DNA of 32,232 bases, from contig PLCG01000094.1 of the NCBI GenBank assembly GCA_003135575.1, positions 1,312 to 33,543 on the forward strand. The letters are read 5' to 3'. This document shows positions 1 through 6,290 of the stretch, in pieces. This stretch comes from Nitrososphaerota archaeon. GTDB lineage: Archaea; Thermoproteota; Nitrososphaeria; Nitrososphaerales; Gagatemarchaeaceae. The notes below the pieces were generated by a model. It was not told the origin of the DNA and made no database searches. It worked only from the letters and a program-made list of their open reading frames with translations. Each line of letters begins with the position of its first letter. The stretch's first letter is position 1. The position numbers and the translations under genes are program-made.

Positions 1-63
1 GCAATGAACCCTGTGTATGGCGACAAGCACTGCTACTTCATTTTAGACAAAGCGTAGCGGAGC
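1..63 (+). repeat. Repeat element copy R1 (right part, cut by window edge)
   Basis: The window opens inside a copy of the interspersed element. It begins with 'GCAATGAACCCTGTGTATGG', then carries the right-hand module 'CTACTTCATTTTAGACAAAG' and 'AGCGGAGC'. The same order, core then right module, is seen again at 10266-10340, so the two modules belong to one longer element of which most copies keep only part. Confidence 0.8.
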
Positions 64-123
64 TTGACGTTCGGACAAACGTATTAATGGAATGAGCGTG
101 TCGAACGTCAACGCGAAAGTAAC

Positions 124-1524
124 ATGGTCACCGGGGCTCGTCCAGGCGTTGGCCGCCTCGCAATCACGCTAATCGTAGCTCTTATCCTGATAATTGGAGG
201 CGTCGCTACAACTGCTTACTTGGCGACCCCAAGAAACGAAGCGACAAGCTCGACAAGCAGCGTTGCGACCAGGACCACCACAGGTCCCACCACGACGGCC
301 AATGACACGAGCGCGGTCGACCTGCAGGTTAGCACTCCGACGCCCTCCTTCCAGAACGGGAGCTGCGGCGCAGGCCCGGCATACGCGGACTCGTGGCTCC
401 TCTTCAAACACGACTCTGAGAGGACTGGCTTCTCGAGCTACAACTTCTCTACATCATCCGCCGGGAAGTTCCTGGGTCAGATCGCGTGGCGGAACAGTTC
501 AGGCTTCTCCGAGATGATAGCGACGCAGAGCGAGCTCTTCGTGGCTAGCTACTGGCTTTACGCCCTCAACCTCACCAACGGCAAGGGGCTCTGGACCGAG
601 ACGACGGGAGCGGGACCCGCCCCTCCAATCGCCGCCGACGGAAACATGGTCTACCTAGGCGAGAACGTTGGACCTTTAACCGCTTTCAACGCGACGACCG
701 GCGCGAACTCACAGATAGGGGACACGATGACGCTGGCCACGGTTGCCATCTGCGGAGACGTCGCCTATGTCAACTCCGGGCCGGGACGATTCCCGGGAGG
801 AGGACCCACTGACTCGCTTCAGGCCCTGAACCTCACCAGCGGACAGGATCTCTGGACCTTGAATTTGGCCTCGGGATTCTTCAGCAGCTACTACCCGACG
901 ACCGACGGTCACATGGTCTACATGCTCATGGACAACGGGACGGTCTTTGCTTACAGCGCGGCCTCGGGAACCCTCGTCTGGCGGCAGACGATTCCCCTCG
1001 TCCCCGTCACGACCGTATCCACAATCACTGGCTCCAACCGCAGCGTAACAGTGGTCGTAAATCCTAACGCAGCAGACGACTTCGTCGAAACCCCACCGCT
1101 GTCCGGGGGCAAGCTCTTCGTAACCACGACCTTCGGAATGATGTACGCCTTGAACGCGACAAACGGAGGCATGGTGTGGTCGACCGACCTCGGGACGAAA
1201 ATCACCGATGCAAGAGGTTCCTCAGCGGTGGCCTACGGGAAGATATTCGAGGGGACTGCAGCGGGCCTGCTGGCCATCTACGCCACCAACGGCTCGATCG
1301 TCTGGAAGGCCCCTCTAAATTCCACGGACACCGGTACGCCCACTGTCGTAGACGGGTACGTCTTCATCGCAGATTTCAGCGGGACTCTCTACCAGTTCAA
1401 CGCAAGCAATGGAGCGCTTCTTTGGAGCTACACGGGGTTGGGCGTGGGTTACGTCTCCGAGCCCATTGTGGCGGACGGGTTCGTAGCGGTGGACGGGAAT
1501 CACGGGGTCTTCGCCTTCCGTTAG
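124..1524 (+). CDS. Membrane-anchored PQQ-like beta-propeller protein
   Basis: This is a 466-residue protein. An N-terminal hydrophobic segment (about residues 12-32) is followed by a Ser/Thr-rich linker and then by repeated blades of the PQQ/quinoprotein type. The blades show the usual pattern of an aromatic-Ala-Leu-Asn stretch, a Gly turn and a Trp strand, for example 'LYALNLTNGKGLWTET', 'MYALNATNGGMVWSTD' and 'LYQFNASNGALLWSY'. Many N-x-S/T sequons fit a glycosylated surface protein. I see no catalytic PQQ-dehydrogenase motif, so it may be a binding or scaffold propeller rather than an enzyme. The ATG start has a TATA-like 'GTATTAATGG' at 81-90. The stop codon lies 3 bases before repeat copy R2. 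The fold is clear; the function is unknown. Confidence 0.85.
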   Translation: MVTGARPGVGRLAITLIVALILIIGGVATTAYLATPRNEATSSTSSVATRTTTGPTTTANDTSAVDLQVSTPTPSFQNGSCGAGPAYADSWLLFKHDSERTGFSSYNFSTSSAGKFLGQIAWRNSSGFSEMIATQSELFVASYWLYALNLTNGKGLWTETTGAGPAPPIAADGNMVYLGENVGPLTAFNATTGANSQIGDTMTLATVAICGDVAYVNSGPGRFPGGGPTDSLQALNLTSGQDLWTLNLASGFFSSYYPTTDGHMVYMLMDNGTVFAYSAASGTLVWRQTIPLVPVTTVSTITGSNRSVTVVVNPNAADDFVETPPLSGGKLFVTTTFGMMYALNATNGGMVWSTDLGTKITDARGSSAVAYGKIFEGTAAGLLAIYATNGSIVWKAPLNSTDTGTPTVVDGYVFIADFSGTLYQFNASNGALLWSYTGLGVGYVSEPIVADGFVAVDGNHGVFAFR

Positions 1525-1527
1525 TAA

Positions 1528-1558
1528 TTGCCTCGGCGGAGGCGCAATGAACCCGTAT
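1528..1558 (+). repeat. Repeat element copy R2 (core only)
   Basis: The core 'GCCTCGGCGGAGGCGCAATG' starts 3 bases after the stop codon of the upstream propeller gene. In this copy GCCTC and GAGGC form a perfect 5-bp stem with a GGCG loop; most other copies have a mismatch in the stem. Confidence 0.85.
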
Positions 1559-1573
1559 CCACCAAAGCTAGGT

Positions 1574-1966
1574 CTAGTAACCTTCGACCTTCAGGTCAGG
1601 TATCCCAGAGAAATGCTTGCGGTTCCGAGTGAGCAGCGGTTGGTGGTTTTCTACAGCTATACCTGCGAGCATCGCGTCCTCCGGGTCCATCCTGGTCCCC
1701 TCCCTCGCCCTCTGCGCGTAGATCAACCCCGCCCTTATCGCGGACTCCGGGTCGAGCGGAAGCTGGGCGAGAGATTTGAGGACATCGAGGACCTTCTCAC
1801 GCTCTTCAGAAGACCTCACGCTGAGGCCGACGCCGACGTAGAGCTCGAATATCGAAGGCGCGCCGACCAGGACGGGCACGTTTCCGTCCGCAAGCTCCTT
1901 CGCCTTCCCCACGGCGCCGGCGTCGTTTCGCATCATGTCCACGAGAAAGGTAGTGTCGACCAGCAT
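1574..1966 (-). CDS. vapC: PIN-domain ribonuclease toxin (VapC family)
   Basis: The protein has 130 residues, normal VapC length. It shows the PIN acidic residues in order: Asp4 in 'MLVDTTFLVD', Glu41 in 'IFELYVG' and Asp97 in 'MDPEDAMLAGIA', followed by a 'LLTRNRKHF' segment near the end. PIN toxins are Mg-dependent RNases that usually cut tRNA or rRNA. The gene lies 4 bases downstream of its antitoxin gene on the same strand, the usual vapBC order. It occupies the interval between repeat copies R2 and R3 with no other gene. The family call is firm; the RNA target is unknown. Confidence 0.93.
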   Translation of the reverse strand: MLVDTTFLVDMMRNDAGAVGKAKELADGNVPVLVGAPSIFELYVGVGLSVRSSEEREKVLDVLKSLAQLPLDPESAIRAGLIYAQRAREGTRMDPEDAMLAGIAVENHQPLLTRNRKHFSGIPDLKVEGY

Positions 1967-1970
1967 CTTC

Positions 1971-2204
1971 TCAGCCCAGCTTCTCGGCGGTGCGCTGGAG
2001 GCGCGTCGAGCTCTCCTCCCTCAGCTCCCTGACCCGCTCCTCCACCTGGGCCGCCTGCCGTGGAGACAGGATTCCAACCAGGTCCAAGACTCCCCGGCTC
2101 CGCGTCATCCGTTCGATGAGCTCGGTGAAGCTCTCCCCCGGCTTCTTCAGGGCCTTGAGCCTCTGGTACGCTTCGTCGGAGATTGCGATGTTCTTGGTGC
2201 CCAT
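1971..2204 (-). CDS. vapB: VapB-type antitoxin
   Basis: The ORF track extends to 2303, but the credible start is the ATG at 2204, giving 77 residues that begin 'MGTKNIAISDEAYQRLKAL'. This start has a TATA-like box 32 bases upstream. The N-terminal strand followed by 'DEAYQRLKALKKPGESF' is typical of small archaeal VapB antitoxins of the UPF0330/DUF217 kind, and the Arg/Glu-rich C-terminus would wrap the toxin. It sits directly upstream of vapC. Autorepression by the VapBC complex is expected from the family but was not read from an operator. Confidence 0.88.
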   Translation of the reverse strand: MGTKNIAISDEAYQRLKALKKPGESFTELIERMTRSRGVLDLVGILSPRQAAQVEERVRELREESSTRLQRTAEKLG

Positions 2205-2205
2205 A

Positions 2206-2240
2206 TCTCTCTGTGTGTGTCTGTGTGTGGGAATTAATAA
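2206..2240 (-). promoter_or_regulatory. vapBC promoter with CA-dinucleotide leader
   Basis: Reading the minus strand, a TATA-like 'TTATTAATTC' (2231-2240) is centred about 32 bases before the vapB ATG. The spacer between box and start is almost entirely CA/GA dinucleotides (plus strand 'TCTGTGTGTGTCTGTGTGTG'). Confidence 0.6.
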
Positions 2241-2287
2241 CGGTTGCTGCGCACACGCCGCAAACCATCTATAGATCATCCAGTCCA

Positions 2288-2360
2288 AGTTCAGCCCGTC
2301 CACTACCTATAGCTCAACGTGTGAGTGAATTGCCCCGGCGGAGGCGCGATGAACTCTTTC
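2288..2360 (+). repeat. Repeat element copy R3 (left module plus core)
   Basis: This is one of the most complete left halves. It has 'AGTTCAGCCCGTCCACTACC', 'TATAGCTCAACGTGTGAGTG' and then the core with small changes (GATGAACTC). It lies between vapBC and the next TA-like pair. Confidence 0.9.
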
Positions 2361-2384
2361 TCGCGCAGCAATCCAAGTGGATTG

Positions 2385-2400
2385 TATATATTTATATAAG
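2385..2400 (+). promoter_or_regulatory. Strong TATA box for the winged-helix gene
   Basis: 'TATATATTTATATAAG' is the strongest TATA-like stretch in the region. Its right part is centred about 27 bases before the ATG at 2422, which fits a leaderless archaeal transcript and decides that start over the track's 2377. Confidence 0.75.
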
Positions 2401-2421
2401 TCAGTGAGGCCTCAAGCCGAG

Positions 2422-2691
2422 ATGGGTCGAAGAATGGAGGTACTCCACGAGCCGCGTCTGGATACCGTCTCGATGATAGAGAAGGCAATCCTGGACTCGG
2501 AGGAATACCCGACAAGGATGCAGCTCTGGAAGGGCCTACCCAGGAAGGTCCAGTACCAGACGTTCCAGAGGGTCCTACAATATCTCGAGGCATCGGAAAA
2601 GATAGCGTTCAACGACAGGAAGATCATCTACACCGGCGTTGCAAGCGACAAGCTGAGGAAGTTTCTCGAGTCGAGCGTAAGAATCGGCTAG
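2422..2691 (+). CDS. Small winged-helix protein, putative antitoxin of a convergent TA-like pair (copy 1)
   Basis: The protein has 89 residues. It carries the motif series 'LDTVSMIEKAI', 'YPTRMQLWKGLPRKVQYQTF' and 'YLEASEKIAF', which reads as a compact winged helix with a DNA-recognition helix around 'TRMQLWKGLP'. A clear paralogue lies at 26788-27048 with the same motifs. In both places the gene converges on a RelE-like gene with a 4-base overlap of the stop codons; here the shared bases are CTAG at 2688-2691. The start is set by the TATA spacing. I infer an antitoxin or regulator role from the pairing; no function has been read directly. Confidence 0.75.
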   Translation: MGRRMEVLHEPRLDTVSMIEKAILDSEEYPTRMQLWKGLPRKVQYQTFQRVLQYLEASEKIAFNDRKIIYTGVASDKLRKFLESSVRIG

Positions 2692-2975
2692 TAGCCAAAA
2701 CGTCGCTCGTATTCCTTGTGCGACATCAAGTCGATGATCAGGACAGACCGCTGCACGATAGCATAGCAAGAACGGTGCCCCTCGGGGTGCGAGTAGCGGA
2801 ACAGGTTCTTCACGTCGAAGTTGCTCCGATAGAAGGAGGGTATGCGACTCTTTTGAATCTGCTCTCCTGCGAAGATGTTCGTCAGCAACACATCTCTCAT
2901 ATCGTCGATCCAGCGCGACTCTTTGCTTTCAGGATCGGAACTTCGCGATCTCGCCAGCTCCTCCGACAGCCGCAC
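2688..2975 (-). CDS. RelE/ParE-superfamily toxin-like protein, convergent partner (copy 1)
   Basis: The protein has 95 residues from a GTG start. Its C-terminal half shows a RelE-type barrel pattern: 'FDVKNLFRYSHPEGHRSCYA', a hydrophobic strand 'VLIIDLM' and the ending 'HKEYERRFGY'. The second locus (26462-26791) ends the same way, 'HKEYERRFHF'. The N-terminus is helical and charged. RelE-superfamily toxins usually sit downstream of, and on the same strand as, their antitoxin; here the partner is convergent, which is unusual. Ribosome-dependent mRNA cleavage is the family role, but the active-site residues are too variable to judge. Confidence 0.75.
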   Translation of the reverse strand: MRLSEELARSRSSDPESKESRWIDDMRDVLLTNIFAGEQIQKSRIPSFYRSNFDVKNLFRYSHPEGHRSCYAIVQRSVLIIDLMSHKEYERRFGY

Positions 2976-3075
2976 TTCTCTGGCAGGATTCCCGGCACGC
3001 TACGGGATAGACATCTCTTCTCTTATCAGGAGAGCGGTCGAGGCGGGTCGCAGCACGGCCTCAGGCTCTTGGGCG

Positions 3076-3098
3076 ACCAGTTCAGCCCGTCCATTACC
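3076..3098 (+). repeat. Repeat element copy R4 (left end only)
   Basis: 'ACCAGTTCAGCCCGTCCATT' matches the left end of R3 and R9. The core is missing. The fragment separates the winged-helix/RelE-like pair from the next group of small genes. Confidence 0.65.
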
Positions 3099-3146
3099 CC
3101 TCGGAGCGACCAAACTCTTTAGCGAGGGGTTCTTTCAGCCTCGTCA

Positions 3147-3368
3147 TTGACCTCTTCAGGACACCGGGGAAAAAAGAGGCCGGCCACCAAGGCGGAGGGA
3201 GAGTCCGACCACCGCACTGAGAGCGAGCTGAGCATCCACGAGGCGATGCTGGAAGCCCTCGTAGAAGAACTGGACGAGAAAGGAATCATCAGATACTCCG
3301 ATTGGGAGGCCAGAGCGAAGAGGAAACTAGCCGAGCTGGAAGAAGCAGTGGAAGACCGAGGACCCTAG
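3147..3368 (+). CDS. Small acidic helical protein of unknown function
   Basis: The protein has 73 residues from a TTG start. A charged, poorly structured N-terminus is followed by an amphipathic stretch, 'IHEAMLEALVEELDEKGIIR', and a Lys/Glu-rich helix. A weak TATA-like 'CTCTTTAGC' is centred near 3118, about 29 bases before the TTG, consistent with leaderless transcription. I do not recognise the family. Its size and charge would suit an antitoxin or small adaptor, but no toxin partner is evident. Confidence 0.45.
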   Translation: MTSSGHRGKKRPATKAEGESDHRTESELSIHEAMLEALVEELDEKGIIRYSDWEARAKRKLAELEEAVEDRGP

Positions 3369-3448
3369 CACTAGGCACGGCGAATAGCTCCTCGGAATGT
3401 AGGCGACGCATTGCTTCTTTTATACCGCCAGCCCATACTGTGTCTGGC

Positions 3449-3586
3449 TTGGATGTCACGCAGGAGGAGTTAGAGAAGGCGATGAGGGAAATCGACAGGA
3501 AGCTGGCTCTTCCGGACGACAAGTTCGAAAAATACGCGAGTGACCTTCTTGAGCGCGCGGTCAAGGGATTACGAAGAAGCCGCTAA
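3449..3586 (+). CDS. Very small helical protein with its own promoter
   Basis: The ORF track starts at 3302, but a clean TATA-like box 'CTTTTATACC' (3417-3426) is centred 27 bases before the TTG at 3449, giving 45 residues ('LDVTQEELEKAMREIDRKL...'). The peptide is predicted to be almost all helix and highly charged. It overlaps the next ORF by 47 bases in another frame. An antitoxin-like role is possible but unsupported; the two ORFs could also be halves of one frameshifted gene. Confidence 0.45.
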   Translation: MDVTQEELEKAMREIDRKLALPDDKFEKYASDLLERAVKGLRRSR

Positions 3587-3746
3587 GCTCCACCAGTTCC
3601 TCTCCAGGCTGGAGCCCGTCCAGGTGAGAAGAGCCATGCAGGCCTCTCGGCGAGCCCCTGATGAGCTCGGGAACGAGCTTGTCGTCCTTGCGGCGATCAT
3701 GGAGATTCGAGACCGCATAGGAGACCCTTCGCTCGAGGAGAAATGA
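3540..3746 (+). CDS. Small protein of unknown function overlapping its upstream neighbour
   Basis: The protein has 68 residues from GTG (3540) or TTG (3549). It contains 'DYEEAAKLHQFLSRLEPVQV' and 'RAPDELGNELVVLAAIMEIR', helical and without a known motif. The long overlap with the 45-residue ORF upstream suggests either tight translational coupling or a frameshift that split one gene. It ends 'DPSLEEK', and the next promoter follows within about 35 bases. Confidence 0.4.
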   Translation: MTFLSARSRDYEEAAKLHQFLSRLEPVQVRRAMQASRRAPDELGNELVVLAAIMEIRDRIGDPSLEEK

Positions 3747-3814
3747 AGCAATGAAGCTCGACCAATTAACATCTCAAGGTTAAGTAACAACCAGGTCGAC
3801 GCTTTCCAGTCACG

Positions 3815-4123
3815 ATGGCCGAGACAATCAAGATCGACGGCAGGGGCATGACGATCCAGGACGCGGTGAAGGAGATGTGGGACAGGATGCGGCCGCTCGA
3901 GGCGAAGGGCTTCCACCCGATCTCCGGCGTCGAGATAGTCGACGCAAAGAAAAACAAGGTCATCCAAGTCTTCGAGCTGACCGACCCACAGTTCCAAGCG
4001 CATCTCAAATCTGACAAGCCGGAAACGCCGCAACCGGCGGGTCGCAGGCTGGATGCGCGACCACACGCCCCCGAGAGGAAGGAGCATTACGCCTACCTCG
4101 CACGAATCAGCTTGGAACTCTGA
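3815..4123 (+). CDS. Hypothetical protein, 102 residues
   Basis: It begins 'MAETIKIDGRGMTIQDAVKE' and contains 'GFHPISGVEIVDAKKNKVIQ', suggesting a small alpha/beta domain. The C-terminal 35 residues are Pro/Arg/His-rich and look disordered. A TATA-like 'GTTAAGTAAC' (3779-3788) is about 31 bases before the ATG. The stop codon is 3 bases ahead of repeat copy R5, as with R2 and the first gene. I do not recognise the family. Confidence 0.6.
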   Translation: MAETIKIDGRGMTIQDAVKEMWDRMRPLEAKGFHPISGVEIVDAKKNKVIQVFELTDPQFQAHLKSDKPETPQPAGRRLDARPHAPERKEHYAYLARISLEL

Positions 4124-4126
4124 CAG

Positions 4127-4183
4127 TCAAACGTGTGTGTGAAATGCCACGGCGGAGGCGCAATGAACCCCATGCATGGTGAC
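4127..4183 (+). repeat. Repeat element copy R5
   Basis: This copy reads 'AACGTGTGTGTGAAATGCCA', then the core 'CGGCGGAGGCGCAATGAACC' and the tail 'CCATGCATGGTGAC'. It starts 3 bases after the stop codon of the preceding gene. Confidence 0.88.
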
Positions 4184-4249
4184 GTCCTGCATCCAACTGC
4201 TCGAATCCAAGAAAATGCTTAAGGGGCAAAACCTCCACAGACTTGTCCT

Positions 4250-4384
4250 ATGGAGCTCAAGCAGGAGCAGAGGCTTACCAAGAAGGAGTTCGAGAAACTC
4301 TCCGCAGAGATACGAGAACTGGTAGGGGACAAGCTCAAAGGGCACAAGGACGGAGACGCGGAGCGGCTCCTGTTCGAACGGTAA
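4250..4384 (+). CDS. Small antitoxin-like protein upstream of a broken VapC
   Basis: The 44-residue gene is absent from the ORF track as such. It begins 'MELKQEQRLTKKEFEKLSAE' and ends 'AERLLFER'. A TATA-like 'TGCTTAAGGG' (4215-4224) is centred about 30 bases before the ATG, so the promoter may still work. It lies 9 bases upstream of the PIN-domain fragment, the position a VapB would take. The antitoxin identity is inferred from that context, since the sequence itself shows only a charged helix. Confidence 0.5.
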   Translation: MELKQEQRLTKKEFEKLSAEIRELVGDKLKGHKDGDAERLLFER

Positions 4385-4393
4385 TCGAGCCCA

Positions 4394-4627
4394 TTGCAAA
4401 TTGTCGACACTGTCGTGCTGCTTGCGTTCTTAGACAAGGACAACCAGCGCTTCGAGAAGGAGAACGCCCTACTTCATTTTAGCAACCCAGCGGAACTGAT
4501 GCACTTGGAAACGGGTCATGCCAACATGGTAACTTTGATTACCATATGGAAAGCATTTCTACCAGTGGTCCCTCAATTGTCGACACTAACTAGGATGCCA
4601 CCCGAGTTGGGCGTTGTCGACAGCTAG
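4394..4627 (+). pseudogene. Truncated PIN-domain (VapC) gene
   Basis: The ORF starts with TTG and reads 'LQIVDTVVLLAFLDKDNQRF', which is the first strand and helix of a PIN domain including the conserved Asp. Homology stops after about 28 residues, where the sequence runs into the right-hand module of the repeat element (4465-4497). The remaining codons have no PIN features, and Glu and the later Asp residues are missing. This would be an inactive toxin. Just downstream, 'ATTGTCGACACT' occurs again at 4576-4587, where one frame reads 'SIVDTN' before a stop, perhaps a second PIN remnant. Confidence 0.7.
4465..4497 (+). repeat. Right-hand module of the repeat element inside a VapC remnant
   Basis: 'CTACTTCATTTTAGCAA' is identical over 17 bases to the module at 10308-10340 and nearly so at 34-50, and is followed by 'CCAGCGGAACTGA', similar to 'GCAGCGGAGCTGA'. 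It marks the point where the PIN gene loses homology. Confidence 0.75.
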
Positions 4628-4638
4628 AATCACGCGTA

Positions 4639-4680
4639 TTTTATATACCCATACTACTATGGTAGGACTGAGGTAGTATG
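4639..4680 (+). promoter_or_regulatory. TATA box and inverted-repeat operator of the RHH gene
   Basis: 'TTTTATATA' (4639-4647) is a strong TATA box about 34 bases before the ATG. Between it and the start lies a perfect 8-bp inverted repeat, CATACTAC (4650-4657) and GTAGTATG (4673-4680), whose right arm includes the ATG. Ribbon-helix-helix proteins commonly bind such sites and repress their own gene. Confidence 0.65.
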
Positions 4681-4905
4681 AGAAAGATCTCAATCTCCTT
4701 GACTGATGAACTAGATGACGCTCTGGAGAGCATAGCGATAGCACAAGGGACCAACAAATCCAGAGTCATTGACAACTATCTGCGTGAACACAAGGTCGTG
4801 CAGCACTATCTGGAAATAATAAGATCGGAACCAAAGACGGGCGTGTTTGCCATGTCTCGCAAAATCGTCGACGACTTGAAGGAAAGAACGACGATTAGCG
4901 GATGA
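4678..4905 (+). CDS. Ribbon-helix-helix (CopG/MetJ-type) regulator or antitoxin
   Basis: The protein has 75 residues. The N-terminal strand 'MRKISISLTDELDDALES' followed by 'AQGTNKSRVIDNYLREH' is the classic RHH fold. The C-terminal extension 'MSRKIVDDLKERTTISG' could bind a partner. The gene converges on a GNAT acetyltransferase gene with an 11-base overlap of the 3' ends. RHH plus GNAT pairs are known as TA systems (TacAT/AtaRT), but those are co-directional, so the relation here is only suggestive. An inverted repeat over the start codon points to autoregulation. Confidence 0.85.
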   Translation: MRKISISLTDELDDALESIAIAQGTNKSRVIDNYLREHKVVQHYLEIIRSEPKTGVFAMSRKIVDDLKERTTISG

Positions 4906-5353
4906 GCTTCTTCATAGGCGTCAGCCAACAGCCGAGCTCAGCGTCGTAATATCTGTCAGCATATTGCGCGTATCCAGAAAGTCTATACCACGAAACCACA
5001 TCATCAAGAGAATCCAACCGTATTTCACCGATGGCAAGCTGCTTCGCAAAATTTTCAGCAAGGCTCATGAGCTTTGTTCCGACGCCCGCGGCCTGGACGA
5101 GGGCATTGCTTCCTACCATGTCGACCACGATGTGGTCCAAGTTGATTCTCATCTCTATGATGCCAGCGATACGCACATCAATCTCGTAGAGAACCACCAG
5201 ATCGTTAGGAAGTAGACTCCACCGATGATAATCTCTGAGCACATATCTGTCCATTATCTCATTGCCCGTCCGAAACGCCTGGCCGATGTCTCCTTCACGC
5301 AAGAACCTGAAGCCCTCCGGCAGCGCTAGCCGCGACCTAACATCCCCAGACAA
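4895..5353 (-). CDS. GNAT-family N-acetyltransferase
   Basis: The 152-residue protein starts at TTG. The acetyl-CoA pyrophosphate-binding loop is 'QAAGVGTKLM' (about residues 87-96), which follows a hydrophobic strand and precedes 'AENFAKQLAIGEIRLDSLDD' and 'WYRLSGYAQYADRYYDAELG', the usual GNAT C-terminal order. The substrate cannot be told. A TATA-like 'GCTTAAGC' lies about 35 bases upstream on the minus strand. It overlaps the RHH gene tail to tail. It might be a toxin acting on aminoacyl-tRNA, by analogy with TacAT, or an ordinary acetyltransferase. Confidence 0.8.
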   Translation of the reverse strand: MSGDVRSRLALPEGFRFLREGDIGQAFRTGNEIMDRYVLRDYHRWSLLPNDLVVLYEIDVRIAGIIEMRINLDHIVVDMVGSNALVQAAGVGTKLMSLAENFAKQLAIGEIRLDSLDDVVSWYRLSGYAQYADRYYDAELGCWLTPMKKLIR

Positions 5354-5427
5354 ACGGACTACGATATCTGACCAAATCCAGCTTAAGCTTGCTGGTCAGT
5401 TGAAAGTCAATCCTCAAGCCAAATTCG

Positions 5428-5472
5428 AATGAATGCTCCGGCGGAGGCGCAATGACCCTTGTGCATGGCGAC
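5428..5472 (+). repeat. Repeat element copy R6 (core and tail)
   Basis: 'GAATGCTCCGGCGGAGGCGC' is followed by 'AATGACCCTTGTGCATGGCG'. One base is missing in the GAACCC part. CTCC and GGAG can form a small stem here. Confidence 0.85.
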
Positions 5473-5577
5473 ATCAATCGTCTGCCTTCTTAGGAACTCT
5501 AGCGGAACTTAGAGTAAGTTCAACGCAGGAACCCACGCCTTAAATCCGAGAAGGGAAAATGTCATCTTAACACAATC

Positions 5578-6219
5578 ATGACGACCAACGTCGGTGGCTC
5601 AAGGCACCTCGGAATTCTTGCCTACGGCTCACTGATTACGTCTCCCGGACCGGAAATCGCGTCTGTGACGGTTGAGCGCATCAAGAATGTGGAGACCCCG
5701 TTCAAAGTGGAATTTGCCCGAAAGAGCAAGACAAGGGGATACGCTCCGACCTTGATCCCGGTCGACAGCGGGGGTGCCAGCGTCAAGGCAGAGATCATCG
5801 TCATAAAAGACCGCTTTGCCCCGGATTTGGCGGCGGACATGCTCTGGCGAAGAGAGACGCACCAAACCGGTCGGCAGAGATACCGTCGCCCCGATGTCAT
5901 CGACCTTAACGACGTCATCGTGGAAACCATTCATGACCTCTCAGGGGTTCGAACCGTGCTATATGCCAAAATCGGACAAAACATTGATCGGCTCTCAGCC
6001 AAGACGCTAGCTGAATTGGCCATCAATAGTGTGCATACGGCATCCCGTGGAAATGATGGAATCACGTACTTGATGGATGCCAAGAAGAGCGGGATTGAAA
6101 CTCCCCTGATGAGAAATTACGAGTCAGAAATAATGCGGCAGACTAGAACCAAGACCCTAGGAGGTGCCGTGAACCAGCTCAGGTCTAGAATGCGTAGTGC
6201 CCCGGCGGAGGCGCAATGA
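5578..6219 (+). CDS. GGCT-like (gamma-glutamylcyclotransferase fold) protein
   Basis: The protein has 213 residues. The N-terminal 'LGILAYGSLITSPGPEI' matches the nucleotide-loop-like YGSL signature of the GGCT/AIG2 fold (Tyr16-Ile20). The middle contains 'FARKSKTRGYAPTLIPVDSG', consistent with this fold. True enzymes need a later Glu acid/base; I cannot place it with confidence, so activity is unproven. A TATA-like 'CCTTAAATCC' lies about 35 bases before the ATG. The last residues, '...SAPAEAQ', and the stop codon are encoded by repeat copy R7, so the element has supplied the C-terminus. Confidence 0.65.
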   Translation: MTTNVGGSRHLGILAYGSLITSPGPEIASVTVERIKNVETPFKVEFARKSKTRGYAPTLIPVDSGGASVKAEIIVIKDRFAPDLAADMLWRRETHQTGRQRYRRPDVIDLNDVIVETIHDLSGVRTVLYAKIGQNIDRLSAKTLAELAINSVHTASRGNDGITYLMDAKKSGIETPLMRNYESEIMRQTRTKTLGGAVNQLRSRMRSAPAEAQ

Positions 6220-6224
6220 ACCCC
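6195..6224 (+). repeat. Repeat element copy R7, overlapping the end of the GGCT-like gene
   Basis: 'TGCCCCGGCGGAGGCGCAAT' continues to GAACCCC. The element's 'GCGCAATGA' provides the final Ala-Gln codons and the TGA stop of the preceding gene. Confidence 0.88.
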
Positions 6225-6290
6225 AAGAAAGACGAGCGGAGAGCAAGGCTTTAAAATGACGCTTTCCCATCCATCTAATGGGAATAACTC

